Below are positions 10,780-23,170 of a DNA stretch of 64,000 nt, in pieces (position 1 is the stretch's first letter; each line of letters begins with the position of its first letter). This DNA is from Dolomedes plantarius. Lineage: Eukaryota; Arthropoda; Arachnida; Araneae; Dolomedidae. Under the pieces are notes generated by a model. The model was not told the DNA's origin. It saw nothing but the letters and a program-made list of their open reading frames with translations, and did no database searches. Made by a program: the position numbers and the translations under genes. The stretch is taken from assembly GCA_907164885.2 (NCBI GenBank), contig OU015492.1, positions 203,924,297 through 203,988,296 of the forward strand, given 5' to 3'.

Positions 10780-11810
10780 AAGTACAATTTAAACGCATTT
10801 GCAATGTAAATTGCAAATGCTTTACAGTGCATATCAACATTACATAACATGTTTATATTACATTAACTACATTATTACATTACATGAAGTACACTATTTA
10901 CATTGCATTTACATTATTTACATGGCATTTACAACTTTTGAATTCAAAACATGTACACCATATTATATCACATTTGCATACTTTACCTTTGCAGTTGTAT
11001 ATACAGTGTTTGCATTACTTTTACCTTACATTACATTATTTAAATCTCATTTGATTTATATTATTTACGTTACATTTGCATTGCATTACGTGTATTTGCA
11101 TCATATTTCCGTTACATAATTACATTACAATACTTATTTGCAGTATCTTATTTAATTTGTATTTGCATATCCACACTAAATTGCATATTGCATTACATTA
11201 TTTTACCTTATATTGCATTATTTTTATTTTCCTCACATTTATCTTAGATTGTATGCATTGCATACATTAAAGTTGCAGATTTAAATTACGTACTCATACA
11301 TTACAATACTTTACAATACATTACATCATTTATCTTCATTATTTACATCTCATTTGCATCTCATTTGCATTATTAACATAACATTTACATTATATCATAT
11401 TGTATATTCATTACAGTGTTCAAATCATTACAATACTTTTACAATATTACAACATTTATATCACATTATTTACATCTAATTTGCATTACATTACATTACA
11501 TTTACATTATATCATATTGCATATTCAATACAGTACAAATCATTACATTACTTTTACAAGTACATTAAATTACAGCATTATATTACATTATTTACATCTC
11601 ATTTGCAGTTACATACATTACTTTTACATTATATCATATTGCATATTCAATACATGTACAAATCTTACATTACTTTACAATACATTACATTACAGCATTT
11701 ATATTACATTATTTACATCTCATTTACAATTACATTACATTTACATTATATCCTATCGCATATCAATACATGTCAAATAATTACAATACTTTACAATACA
11801 CTAAACCTTG
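10780..11810. repeat. ATTACA-type low-complexity block with ~120-bp higher-order unit
   Basis: About 1 kb built from variants of ACATT/ATTACATT/TTTACATT. Toward the right end a larger unit is visible: ATCATATTGxATATTCA recurs at about 11393, 11512, 11634 and 11751, spacing 117-122 bp. A short stretch of the same sequence reappears at 15215-15290. Open frames here are by-products of the repeat. Confidence 0.85.
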
Positions 11811-11849
11811 GATGACTTAAATTTGGATTGGACTTAGATTTAGACCCCA

Positions 11850-12650
11850 AAAACCAATATAAAAAATCTTTACGGACGGTTCTAAAAAGGACGTGAAAGA
11901 ACTGGGGCTGGGGTAGTTATTTATGAGGATGGTAAAGAAATTGAGAAATCAGGGAAAAATTAGAGAGAGCAAATTCTTATACTGCCGAACTCGGGGCAAT
12001 TCAAGTGGCAATCAATGCATGATTAGTAAAAATATAAAAGATTGTGATATATACACTGATTCACGCAGGTGCCCTTGAAGCGTTGGAAGCACTAATTTGA
12101 AAGGCGAAATAATCGATGATATTAAACATAAAATTAAGACAATAACATTCAGTGGTCTTCCACTGGGTCAAGGATCACATTGGTATATGGATAAACAAAG
12201 AATCTGACAGAACTGCGAAGGAGATACAGAATTACATACAATAAACGTCTCATATAAATGATCAAAGAATAAAATTAGAAAGTTACTGCATAAAGAAGAG
12301 ATTAGGGAATGGCAGCATATGCTGGAACACGAGTACCAAAGGCAGAAGGGTAAAGAAATATTTAAAGAAGTAAAATACATAGAATAAGTGCTGACTTCTA
12401 TTTAAATCAAGCATAACAGGTCACGGCTCTGTCGGGAGGTATCAGAACAAATTTCACAATAAAACCAATATTTGTCCTACCAGGCTATTCAAACCGCTGA
12501 TCCTGGTTTATTCGATTGTTCCAATATTTCAAAATATAGGGTTAAATTACCTTTGGGCTACGAGAACTGGGTCGAAGAGAAAGGAATTCTTCGGTGATTT
12601 CGATTGCAAAAATTTATATCCAAAGTTTGTATCTCATTTACTGGATCAAC
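11850..12650 (+). pseudogene. LINE relic: RNase H domain and C-terminal tail
   Basis: Three-frame reading gives a decayed RNase H domain. KIFTDGSK (about 11865) is the first catalytic Asp region and is followed by TGAGVVIYEDG. Next come SYTAELGAIQVAI-like residues, IYTDSR (second Asp) and FHWVKDHIGIW (about 12155). A tail resembling SITGHGSVGRYQNKF follows near 12410, as in the C-terminus of I/Jockey-type LINE ORF2. Frameshifts and stops are frequent. The order and motifs parallel the better-preserved minus-strand LINE at 39140-43278, so they are probably the same broad clade. The reverse transcriptase part is missing. Confidence 0.7.
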
Positions 12651-12984
12651 ATCTTCCTTTTGCTTAGTTTTGGCAGCTAATGCCTTTGCTTATTTGTTCA
12701 CATAACTATTCTTATCGTTTTCTGTTTTGTTGTGTTTTTCAATTCCTACTATTAGTTCACACTCTCCTATATATATCTTGTTCAAATTTTCAATCGTTAA
12801 TAAAAGTACTTTTTATTCATCCACTCAAGTTCAAATACATTTTTTTAAACTTGTAGTGGATGACACTTGATGTTAATACAGTTTTTCAAATATTGATTCA
12901 TTAAGTAAATTTAATTAATCAATTTTAGTTTTAGACCTAGAGCGTCTCTTGCTCTTGAATAGTAATTCCTCTTGTTAATGTGTA

Positions 12985-13056
12985 AACGGTAGCACTGCGG
13001 TATCGAGGGCTTCTCCCGTCTTGTAGGTTGCGGATCGAATCTCCAACCTGACCAAA
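12985..13056 (+). repeat. tRNA-like sequence, probable SINE head
   Basis: GGTAGCACTGCGGTATCGAG resembles an A box, and GCGGATCGAATCTCC a B box, about 45 bp apart. A pyrimidine-rich stretch follows. It does not close into a good cloverleaf by eye, so a tRNA-derived SINE fragment is more likely than a tRNA gene. Confidence 0.4.
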
Positions 13057-13775
13057 AAATTTTTTTCTCTTTCCCTCCCTCCTAATCTCGCACAGTAAGC
13101 AAGGTTCAGGCAGGCAATCCTTTTTTTTTCAATTCCTAAGATTAGTTCACACTCAAATTTTTTCTTGTTGACCTAAGTAGGAATTGACTTAAAATTTTTT
13201 TATATATTACTTGTTGTAAAATGATAACTAAATTCTTTCTTTATAGATTTTTTATATTCTAATTTAGTGCTATATTGTGTTATTTATTGTATTGAATAGT
13301 GAATATATTATTACAATGTATAGTTGTGTAAATTATTTTATGGTTTAAATGTATGTGTGTAAACTATTGTTTTAATATTTGATTTAGTGTAAATGTAATT
13401 GTGAATACTGTTCAAACAAGGTTCTAGAGTGGCCATGGGTTTTCTTTCTGGTTGAGGCATAGCTGCTGGTATGTACTGGCAGTTTATGTTATTGTTAGAT
13501 TTTTTAATATTTATGCTAATTTAATTGTTTAGGTCCAGGAAGTTAGCCATGGACTGATGGTGTTAGAGCCTATGGTTATTCATTCATTTCTTATGGTTAA
13601 TTTTATTAATTTAAGCCCTGGTAGTTAACCACGAACCGTCGATGGATATTTATATTATGTTATGATCGGTAACAAGTTTGATATTAAAAAAAAAAATCGA
13701 CTAGGTCCTAATGGAACCTGGAGCGGTTTTTCTTTTGCACGCGTTGTCCACTCTGCCAAAGTTGTTTATTTCATA

Positions 13776-15050
13776 CTAGAAGGTAACCCGTCATTTGGAC
13801 TTCATAATACTAATAATGACGTCATAATGGAAAAAGTATATGAAAGTTAAAAAATATCCCGAATTATATAACAATATTGCATTTAACCGCACCTTGTAAA
13901 AGCAAACCCTTTCATTATTTTTTATTTATTAGTTTTTCATGCGAATGGAGTAGTAGACAGCCATCCAACCCGTCATTTTGACGTCATAATACTAATAATG
14001 ACGTCATAATGGAAAAAGTATATGAAAGTTAAAAAATATCCCGAATTATCTAACAATATTGCATTTAACCGACACCTTGTAAAAGCAAACCCTTTCATTA
14101 TTTTTTATTTATTTAGTTTTTCATGCGATTGGAGTAGTAGACTGCCATCCAACCCGTCATTTTGACTTCATAATACTAATAATGACGTCATAATGGAAAA
14201 AGTATATGAAAGTTAAAAATATCCCGAATTATCTAACAATATTGCATTTAACCGACACCTTGTAAAAGCAAACCCTTTCATTATTTTTTTATTTATTTAG
14301 TTTTTCATGCGATTGGAGTAGTAGACTGCCATCCAACCCGTCATTTTGACTTCATAATACTAATAATGACGTCATAATGGAAAAAGTATATGAAAGTTAA
14401 AAAATATCCCGAATTATCTAACAATATTGCATTTAACCGACACCTTGTAAAAGCAAACCCTTTCATTATTTTTATTTATTTAGTTTTTCATGCGAATGGA
14501 GTAGTAGACTGCCATCCAACCCGTCATTTTGACGTCATAATACTAATAATGACGTCATAATGGAAAAGAGTATATGAAAGTTAAAAAATATCCCGAATTA
14601 TCTACAATATTGCATTTGAACCGACACCTTGTAAAAGCAAACCCTTTCAATTATTTTTTATTTATTTAGTTTTTCATGCGATTGGAGTAGTAGACTGCCA
14701 TCCAGTTTTTTCACAGCTCACTACGCGATATGAATACTTGAGCTACTCGATTCATTCACATTCAAGTTTGTTACTTTCAGAATTCATCGCAAAAGTAAAC
14801 AGATTTTTAAAAACTGTTAAATATACAGCTAAAGCATCCAATTTGTTTAGTTCTGAATAGTTTATAGAATAATAGGCTGAACAAACGTGATTTGATGGAG
14901 AAGATATTAGTTTTTAGGTAAGAAAAAATTCTGCTCCACATCTGAAATTGAAAGTAAGCCTAACCGGCTGTTTGTTTACTGAGGGCTTCAACTGAAAGAT
15001 GAGTACAGCCCGGAAGTGTTATCAGAGACATCGGCTATTATATATATAAT
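13776..15050 (-). mobile_element. Helitron-like element E, copy 1, expanded by 183-bp array
   Basis: On the minus strand the element ends with CGTCAAAATGACG (a hairpin), a short spacer and CTAG at 13776-13779 followed by T, which fits a Helitron 3' end. The 5' end lies near 15050 in TATATATAATAGCC. The same sequence, inverted, is found at 35066-35607. There the unit next to the 3' end occurs once; here it occurs five times. No coding region is present. Helitron assignment is tentative because the 5' TC is not clean. Confidence 0.55.
13787..14707. repeat. 183-bp tandem repeat, five units
   Basis: CCCGTCATTT starts at 13787, 13969, 14153, 14337 and 14520 (period 182-184 bp), and the last unit ends at CCATCCAG near 14706. 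Each unit holds TGACGTCA-type palindromes (TGACGTCATAATGG), AAAAAATATCCCGAATTAT and TTTTTCATGCGA. Units differ by single bases and small indels. Confidence 0.9.
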
Positions 15051-16021
15051 TTGGAATTTGTTTTCAGCCTTAGAGGATTGTTCTACTTTTTGTTTCCTTG
15101 GTGCTCCTTGTCCTGCGTTGTCCATTCGGGCCGGCGTGATTACTGTGGCGAGGCTGGTTCCCAGTTAAAAACTTGGCTGATACGCGAAAGCGGAGGGGGC
15201 CGTAGAGATTAGAATCACAATACATTGCAGCATTTATATTAAATTATTTACATCAATCTGCAGTACATCACATTGCATTACGTTTGTAATTTATGGATAA
15301 ATAGAATTAACTTTAAAAAAAAAATTTCTTAATGTTTTGAAAAAAATGATAAGAAATGCAATTATTTTAGGCGATATAGAACTGGAAACGTTAAAATTAA
15401 TTAGATTATGTGGGTAAATTTTATACATTCCCTGCTTAATTTCATTAGTTTGTCAAAATATTACTAACAATTAGAAATTATGAGAACAGGAGAAAACATA
15501 ATTGAAAATGTACATAATAATACCGATTATTTTATATCTTAAGTATGAATGGAAAATAAAGTATTTAGTAATAAGAATATATGTTGATAGCAAGAGAAAA
15601 TTTTTATTGGAAATCAGTTAGTATGGTTTACATTAATAAACAATTCGTATTTCTTTATAATTTATTTCTAAATATACTGAGATGCATTCTATGAATGTAT
15701 TCATATTGAATTATGTACTTCTTCAAATAACTGAACTTAATTGAAACATTTTCTTCTCAAATATCATAATTGTATCCGAAACGTGACTCATAAGAAGAAC
15801 CTCAACACTTCGATTAGTTATCAACAAGCAGAAATCTGAACTCGCAGGAAGATTCATAATTGACAAAATAACTTATTACGAGAAAAGGCACTAAAGGAAC
15901 GAAAATAATTACCTTAATTGTTCAAGTCCCTACGGAATGCATTTTAGAATTTCAAAACAGTCCCTTCAATGAGAAAAGGGTTTTGTTGTACATAAAGGCA
16001 AAGAGCTGTCGAAAGAATTTT
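15051..16021. other. No recognisable gene
   Basis: A GC-richer patch at 15090-15210 (GGGCCGGCGTGATTACTGTGG) is unidentified. A short ATTACATT patch follows, then AT-rich DNA up to the satellite. Confidence 0.4.
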
Positions 16022-18632
16022 CATGTACAGTGATTTTAAAATTCTGTCTTATATACTTTACACGAGTTTCCTTTTGCGGATGAAAATTATTTAAAATTAG
16101 TACGTGCTGAAACACAAACGAGGGCGTGGGGTACAGAAATTGAAGTTATACATTCAATAGCGATTATCCAAATTAAAATTAAAATTATATCTAGTTACTT
16201 GTTATGTAATATTAGTTTGACACTGTCAGGCCTTACATGTGTGATTTAAATTGTATATTGTGTTACGGTTACAGAAATTTGAGTAACTCACTTAAAAGCT
16301 AAATTCAAGCTAAAAAAACGATTTTTCATGTACAGTGATTTTAAAATTCTGTCTAAGGTTCATTTACGGATGAAAATTATTTAAAACTAGTACGTGCTGA
16401 ACACAAACGAGGGCTTGGGATACAGAATTAAAGTTATACATTCAATAGCGATTATCCAAATTAAAATCAAAATATATCTAGTTACTTAGTATTAATTCGT
16501 TTGACACTCTCAGGCCTTACATGTGGTGATTTAAATTGTATATTGTGTTACGGTTACAGAAATTTGAGTAACTCACTTAAAAGCTAAATTCAAGCTAAAA
16601 AAACGATTTTTCATGTACAGTGATTTTAAAATTCTGTCTAAGGTTCATTTACGGATGAAAATTATTTAAAACTAGTACGTGCTGAAACACCAAACGAGGG
16701 CTTGGGATACAGAATTAAAGTTATACATTCAATAGCGATTATCCAAATTAAAATCAAAATTATATCTAGTTTACTTATTATGTAATATAGTTTGACACTC
16801 CAGGCCTTACATGTGTGATTTAAATTGTATATTGTGTTAACGGTTACAGAAATTTGAGTAACTGCACTTAAAAGCTAAATTCAAGCTAAAAAAACGATTT
16901 TCATGTACAGTGATTTTAAAATTCTGTCTAAGGTTCATTTAAACGGATGAAAATTATTTAAAACTAGTACGTGCTGAAACACAAACGAGGGCTTGGGATA
17001 CAGAATTAAAGTTATACATTCAATAGCGATTATCCAAATTAAAATCAAAATTATATCTAGTTACTTATTATGTATATTAGTTTGACACTCTCAGGCCTTA
17101 CATGTGTGATTTAAATTGTATATTGTGTTACGGTTACAGAAATTTGAGTAACTCACTTAAAAGCTAAATTCAAGCTAAAAAAACGATTTTTCATGTACAG
17201 TGATTTTAAAATTCTGTCTAAGTTTCATTTTACGGATGAAAATTATTTAAAACTAGTACGTGCTGAAACACAAACGAGGGCTTGGGATACAGAATTAAAG
17301 TTATACATTCAATAGCGATTACCCAAATTAAAATCAAAATTATATCTAGTTACTTATTATGTAATATTAGTTTGACACTCTCAGGCCTTACATGTGTGAT
17401 TTAAATTGTATATTGTGTTACGGTTACACGAAATTTGAGTAACTCACTTAAAAGCTAAATTCAAGCTAAAAAACGATTTTTCATGTACAGTGATTTTAAA
17501 ATTCTGTCTAAGGTTCATTTTACGGATGAAAATTATTTAAAACTAGTACGTGCTGAAACACAAACGAGGGCTTGGGATACAGAATTAAAGTTATACATTC
17601 AATAGCGATTATCCAAATTAAAATCAAAATTATATCTAGTTACTTATTATGTAATATTAGTTTGACACTCTCAGGCCTTACATGTGTGATTTAAATTGTA
17701 TATTGTGTTACGGTACAGAAATTTGAGTAACTCACTTAAAAGCTAAATTCAAGCTAAAAAAAACGATTTTCATGTACAGTGATTTAAAATTCTGTCTAAG
17801 GTTCATTTTACGGATGAAAATTATTTAAAACTAGTACGTGCTGAAACACAAACGAGGCTTGGGATACAGAATTAAAGTTATACATTCAATAGCGATTATC
17901 CAAATTAAAATCAAAATTATATCTAGTTACTTATTATGTAATATTAGTTTGACACTCTCAGGCCTTACATGTGTGATTTAAATTGTATATTGTGTTACGG
18001 TTACAGAAATTTGAGTAACTCACTTAAAAGCTAAATTCAAGCTAAAAAACGATTTTTCATGTACAGTGATTTAAAATTCTGTCTAAGGTTCATTTTACGG
18101 ATGAAAATTATTTAAAACTAGTACGTGCTGAAACACAAACGAGGGCTTGGGATACAGAATTAAAGTTATACATTCAATAGCGATTATCCAAATTAAAATC
18201 AAAATTATATCTAGTTACTTATTATGTAATATTAGTTTGACACTCTCAGGCCTTACATGTGTGATTAAATTGTATATTGTGTTACGGTTACAGAAATTTG
18301 AGTAACTCACTTAAAAGATAAATTCAAGCTAAAAAACGATTTTTCATGTACAGTGATTTTAAAATTCAGTCTAAGTTTCATTTTACGGATGAAAATTATT
18401 TAAAACTAGTACGTGCTGAAACACAAACGAGGGCTTGGGATACAGAATTAAAGTTATACATTCAATAGCGATTATCCAAATTAAAATCAAAATTATATCT
18501 AGTTACTTATTATGTAATATTAGTTTGACACTCTCAGGCCTTACATGTGTGATTTAAATTGTATATTGCGTTACGGTTACAGAAATTTGAGTAACTCGTT
18601 TAAAAGCTAAAAATTAAGCTAAAAAAACGATT
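16022..18632. repeat. ~288-bp satellite, nine units
   Basis: CATGTACAGTGATTT marks unit starts at 16022, 16327, 16612, 16902, 17192, 17482, 17771, 18058 and 18345 (period mostly 285-290 bp). The first unit is the most diverged, and the array ends where CATGTACAG is replaced by CTTTTCGCAC near 18635. Internal units differ mainly by one-base indels in homopolymers. No unit contains an open frame across its length. The array ends about 70 bp before a mariner-type MITE. Confidence 0.95.
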
Positions 18633-18703
18633 TTCTTTTCGCACAATGTTCGGATGTCATTGAACGTTAGCTAAAGAACACAAATGGATTATAACGCTTG
18701 ATA

Positions 18704-20519
18704 TACAGGGTGGTCATAAAAAAACTTTGCCGATATATGGACCTCTAGCGGCTGTTCCGTTTAACTGATTGTAATGAGATTTCATGTATAGTTATTCAGA
18801 GGTATGAGCTCAGGATTTTGTGAAAGGCAACCAAATGGCGATCACGGTTAGGGTTATAGGTACAGAAACTCGAAATTTTCGAATGGTAATGCCCACTTTT
18901 TCCCGTCGCAAAATGCTCAGCGCATGCAAAAACCCCACAGAGCGTTGGAACGGTACGTGTATCAAAATAAAGAAAAAGGAAGCGTTATGCATGCACAGCT
19001 CTGCGAACGGCCTGTGATGTCACCCATGGTGAAAATGTGTAATCCAAATGAAAATTTTCTTTTGTCCGATCTGTGTTTTCATCAGTGATTGGTGTCTTGC
19101 CTCTGCCATATGCAAATTTACTCCGTGCGCCCCGATCATGTTTCTATTGGCCGTTCGCAGAGCTTTTTTTTGTGCATGCATAACGCGTCCATTTTTTTTT
19201 GTGATATACGTACCGTTCCAACGCTCTTTAGGGTTTTCGCATGCGCTGAGCATTTTTCAACGGGAAAAAGTAGGCGTTGCCATTCGAAAAATTCGAGTTT
19301 CTGTATCTATACCCGTGAGAGCTACTTTGTTGCCATTCGAAAAATTCGAGTTTCTGTATCTATACCCGTGAGAACTACTTTGTTGCCATTCGAAAAATTC
19401 GAGTTTCTGTATCTATAACCCGTGAGAGCTACTTTGTTGCCATTCGAAAAATTCGAGTTTCTGTATCTATACCCGTGAGAACTACTTTGTTGCCATTCGA
19501 AAAATTCGAGTTTCTGTATCTATACCCGTGAGAGCTACTTTGTTGCCATTCGAAAAATTCAAGTTTCTGTATCTATCCCCGTGAGAGCTACTTTGTTGCA
19601 ATTCGAAAAATTTGAGTTTCTGTATCTATCCCCGTGAGAGCTACTTTGTTGCAATTCGAAAAATTCCAGTTTCTGTATCTATTACCCGTCAGAGCTACTT
19701 TGTTGCCATTCAAAAAATTCGAGTTTCTGTATCTATACCCGTGAGAGCTACTTTGTTGCCATTCGAAAAATTCGAGTTTCTGTATCTATACCCGTGAGAG
19801 CTACTTTGTTGCCATTCGAAAAATTCGAGTTTCTGTATCTATACCCGTGAGAGCTACTTTGTTGCCATTCCAAAAATTGGAGTTTCTGTATCTATACCCG
19901 TGAGAGCTACTTTGTTGCCATTCGAAAAATTCGAGTTTCTGTATCTATACCCGTGAGAGCTACTTTGTTGCCATTCGAAAAATTCGAGTTTCTGTATCTA
20001 TACCCGTGAGAGCTACTTTGTTGCCATTCAAAAAATTCGAGTTTCTGTATCTATCCCCGTGAGAGCTACTTTGTTGCAATTCGAAAAATTCGAGTTTCTG
20101 TATCTATCCCCGTGAGAGCTACTTTGTTGCAATTCGAAAAATTCGAGTTTCTGTATCTATTACCCGTGAGAGCTACTTTGTTGCCATTCAAAAAATTCGA
20201 GTTTCTGTATCTATACCCGTGAGAGCTACTTTGTTGCCATTCGAAAAATTCGAGTTTCTGTATCTATACCCGTGAGAGCTACTTTGTTGCCATTCGAAAA
20301 ATTCGAGTTTCTGTATCTATACCCGTGAGAGCTACTTTGTTGTCATTCGAAAAATTCGAGTTTCTGTATCTATACCCGTGAGAGCTACTTTGTTGCCATT
20401 CACAGAATCCCGAGCTCATAGCTCTGAATAACTATATCTGAAATCTCATCTCGATCGGTTGAACGGAACAGCCGATAGAGGTCCATATATCGGCAAACGT
20501 TTTTTATGACCACCCTGTA
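18704..20519. mobile_element. Mariner-type MITE with one arm expanded
   Basis: Termini TACAGGGTGGTCATAAAA and the complement TTTTATGACCACCCTGTA are flanked by TA (18702-18703 and 20520-20521). The left arm (18704-19010) and the right sequences (19145-19300 plus 20395-20519) form a very long imperfect inverted repeat. They share GATATATGGACCTCTA, ATGAGCTC, GCATGCAAAAACCCC/complement and GAACGGTACGT/complement. The loop is around 19020-19140. A segment of the right arm has been multiplied into a 53-bp minisatellite. Non-coding. Confidence 0.85.
19276..20400. repeat. 53-bp minisatellite, ~21 units
   Basis: The unit is TTGCCATTCGAAAAATTCGA then GTTTCTGTATCTATACCCGTGAGAGCTACTTTG, repeated head to tail with exact 53-bp spacing (for example GCTAC/ACTAC at 19321 and 19374). 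Variant units (CAATTCG, ATCCCC, ATTACCC) recur in blocks, suggesting amplification of groups of units. The periodic peptides seen in open frames here are a consequence of the repeat. Confidence 0.95.
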
Positions 20520-20521
20520 TA

Positions 20522-21287
20522 ATAGCTAAAATTGAACAACTCAAAATAAAACCCCTGTAAACTAATAATTCTAAACTAAAACACTAAACAGTTATCTTGT
20601 TTAATAAATAACAATTATCAAAAAACCTTTTCAAGGTATCAGAGGAATAAAATCCGTTGTGACAATTTTAAAGTGTGCTAAATGTTAAAATTTTATGTTA
20701 CATGAAATGAAATATAAAAATAAACTAGACCAACCCCAAACCACTGGATCGATCACAATGCTCTCAGCCTACCAAGAATTTGAGCTAATTTTGGTTCCAC
20801 ACCGAAATGATTATTGCTTGTTTAAGATATTTAATTAAATATTTTAGTTCACTTGTGTTATTCATAACTAAAGAATCGGAATTAATTAGTCCTCATTATT
20901 TTGAGAAGCAACTTGGCTGAGCTTAACAAAGAAGAGCGTATTTCAAAACATTTTCGGTCGATTTCTCATCTTTTTAATATATTCGAACATTTTTTTATTA
21001 GTCTGTCGGCAAGGGTCATATTACGTCGAAATACGTCATTTACGTCGAATACTGACAAGATGGCGTTATTTTACGGAGAACAAGATAATTTCGTAGAACA
21101 AGATTTCCTTTTTAACCGTCAAATGGTAGCAATAAAATTTAGATTAAACTCATCTATAGACTAAAAATGACGAATATTGTGAAATATATGATTAAAAATA
21201 GCTGTAATTTCAGGTAGCTATTTTTTTACGGTTTTATCAATATCCGTGTCGATTTTTCGTCAACAGCTTTCGAATAAGTTTTATATT
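20522..21287. other. No recognisable feature
   Basis: AT-rich. An 87-codon plus-strand frame (20901-21164) has no motif I know. Confidence 0.4.
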
Positions 21288-21291
21288 TTAA

Positions 21292-22001
21292 GGCGACAAT
21301 GGACCATGAAAAACTTTTTATTTATTTATTAACCAACTGCTATGAAATTTTGTATACTTATACAGTGTTGTTTAGAGATGGAAATTCTAAATTTAAAAAA
21401 ATCAGAATGTAATTAATTAAGATAATAATTAAAATCAGTTTGTTAATTACTCTATTTAAAAATGCTCTAGGCGCATTAATTTTTGTCTCAGATAACTAAT
21501 TTTCTCTCTTATGGTAGCTTTATATAATTACAATAAAAGTTAGTAGCAATATTTGATTTACAGTCATATTTATAAAAACTAGAAAATAAATCGATAAAAA
21601 TAGGTCATTTTATGCAAAAGTTTATAAAAAAAATTTTTATTGTAAAAATTTTAAGTTGTTTTAAAATAGTATAATGAATTTATTACTAAGTTTTATTCTA
21701 ACATATATAAATAATCATTTTATGAAATTTATGAAAATTCAAGAAAAATTATGACGCATGGAACATTTTGAACTTTCCGAAACGACATGAAAACTTGTTT
21801 TGAGAAAATGGCATGTAAAGTTTTAATTTGACTAACATTTCCATTGCTTATGTTTGAAAAAAAATACTTATTACTCGGTTAATAATGATCGGATCAACAT
21901 ACTTTTTTTAATATAAAGCTAATGAGTTGCAGAATCATTTTCTGAAAGAAAAAAATCGTTTTGGGGACATATTTTTGCCAATCTGAAGGTCTATTGTCGC
22001 C
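21292..22001. mobile_element. TTAA-type MITE 1
   Basis: Begins GGCGACAATGGACC and ends GGTCTATTGTCGCC, flanked by TTAA at 21288-21291 and 22002-22005. TTAA target sites are used by piggyBac and Kolobok transposases. 710 bp and non-coding. Size and layout match the elements at 46317 and 47852, though the TIR sequences differ. Confidence 0.8.
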
Positions 22002-22195
22002 TTAAGGAGAATCAGCATTTAACATTCGTCAAAACATGTGCACGAAACACTTACATAAAGAGCCAATTGGTTATCGGACTACAACCTTAATTACCAAAAA
22101 TTTCCTAATTCCTGTCTCGATTTCAACGAAAATTATTTTATTCTGTTTCTTCTCATTTCAGAAGTTAGTTACTTTTTACAAACATGAACTTAATT

Positions 22196-22262
22196 GAATC
22201 ACAAGAAGAAAAAAAAAAGAAAAAAAAAAAAAATAAAAAAAAAAAAAAAAAAACAAAAAAAA
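22196..22262. repeat. A-rich tract
   Basis: Near-pure A run with G/T interruptions. It could be the tail of an old retroposed element, but no body is recognisable upstream. Confidence 0.8.
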
Positions 22263-22514
22263 ATAATCCACTGAGAGTTTTTGTACTGTTACGTCATTCA
22301 ATCTCTATCTTTCATCCGAGTACTTAGAAGGGGTGGGTTGCGACCACCTTGGACACAGCTGTGCTCCATTGCCTAGAACCTAATGGGAGATCGAACTGAG
22401 AAGTAGAGAGAGACGATCTGACCCTCAGAGTATCAGGCAAATAAACTGTGTGGACACATCACGCCGCCCAGGTATCGTTTTTCGGAGGTCATCTTCGGGG
22501 CGAACAGATCAGAC

Positions 22515-23170
22515 CGGAAAAATACTAGGAGGCAATCCGACTAAGAATGGTATCTGTCGTTTTCAATAATCAGGGGCAATCCGACTGAGAGTGGTTTTTC
22601 TCGGTTATTAAGAATCAGAGGCAATAAAAATTCGTTAATAAAAATTCGGAGGCAATCCGAATGTGAGTGGTATCTCTCGGTTATTAAGATCAAAGGCTAT
22701 CCGAATGAGAGTGGGAGATCTAGGTTATTAAGAATCAGAGGCAATCCGATTGAGTAATGGAGCTCTCGGTTATTAAAAATCGTAGGCAATCGGAATGCGA
22801 GTGGTATCTCTCGGTTATTAAGATCAAAGGCTATCCGAATGAGAGTGGGAGATCTCGGTTATTAAGAATCAGAGTCAATCCGATTGAGCAATGGAGCTCT
22901 AGGTAATTAAAAATTGGAGGCAATCCGAATGTGAGTAGTATCTCTCGGTTATTAAGATCAAAGGCTATCCGAATGAGAGTGGGAGATCTCGGTTATTAAG
23001 AATCAGAGGCAATCCTATTAAGTAATGGAGCTCTCGGGTATTAAAAATCGGAGGCAATCCGAATGCGAGAGGTATCTCTCGGTTATTAAGATAAAAAACT
23101 ATCCGAATTAGAGTGGGAGCACTCGTGTTTTATGAATCCGAGGCAATGCAATTGAGAGTGTGAGTTCTCA
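22515..23170. repeat. Higher-order tandem repeat (3 x ~45 bp = 134 bp)
   Basis: Monomers of 43-46 bp all carry GGCAATCCGA-like and CTCGGTTATTAA cores. Three types alternate in order: AATCAGAGGCAATCC, AAATCGGAGGCAATCCGAATG and GATCAAAGGCTATCCGAATG. The third type starts at 22688, 22822 and 22956, an exact 134-bp higher-order period. Edges are more diverged. Confidence 0.9.

Noticed and set aside
10799..11815. Frames of 64-126 codons rich in His, Tyr, Leu
   Set aside because: They arise from ATTACATT-type low-complexity sequence.
16022..18632. CRISPR-like regular array
   Set aside because: Units are contiguous ~288-bp copies without unique spacers, in a eukaryotic context; the same applies to the 53-bp and 183-bp arrays.
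19048..19797. Frames with periodic peptide (VSVSIPVR..)
   Set aside because: By-products of the 53-bp minisatellite.
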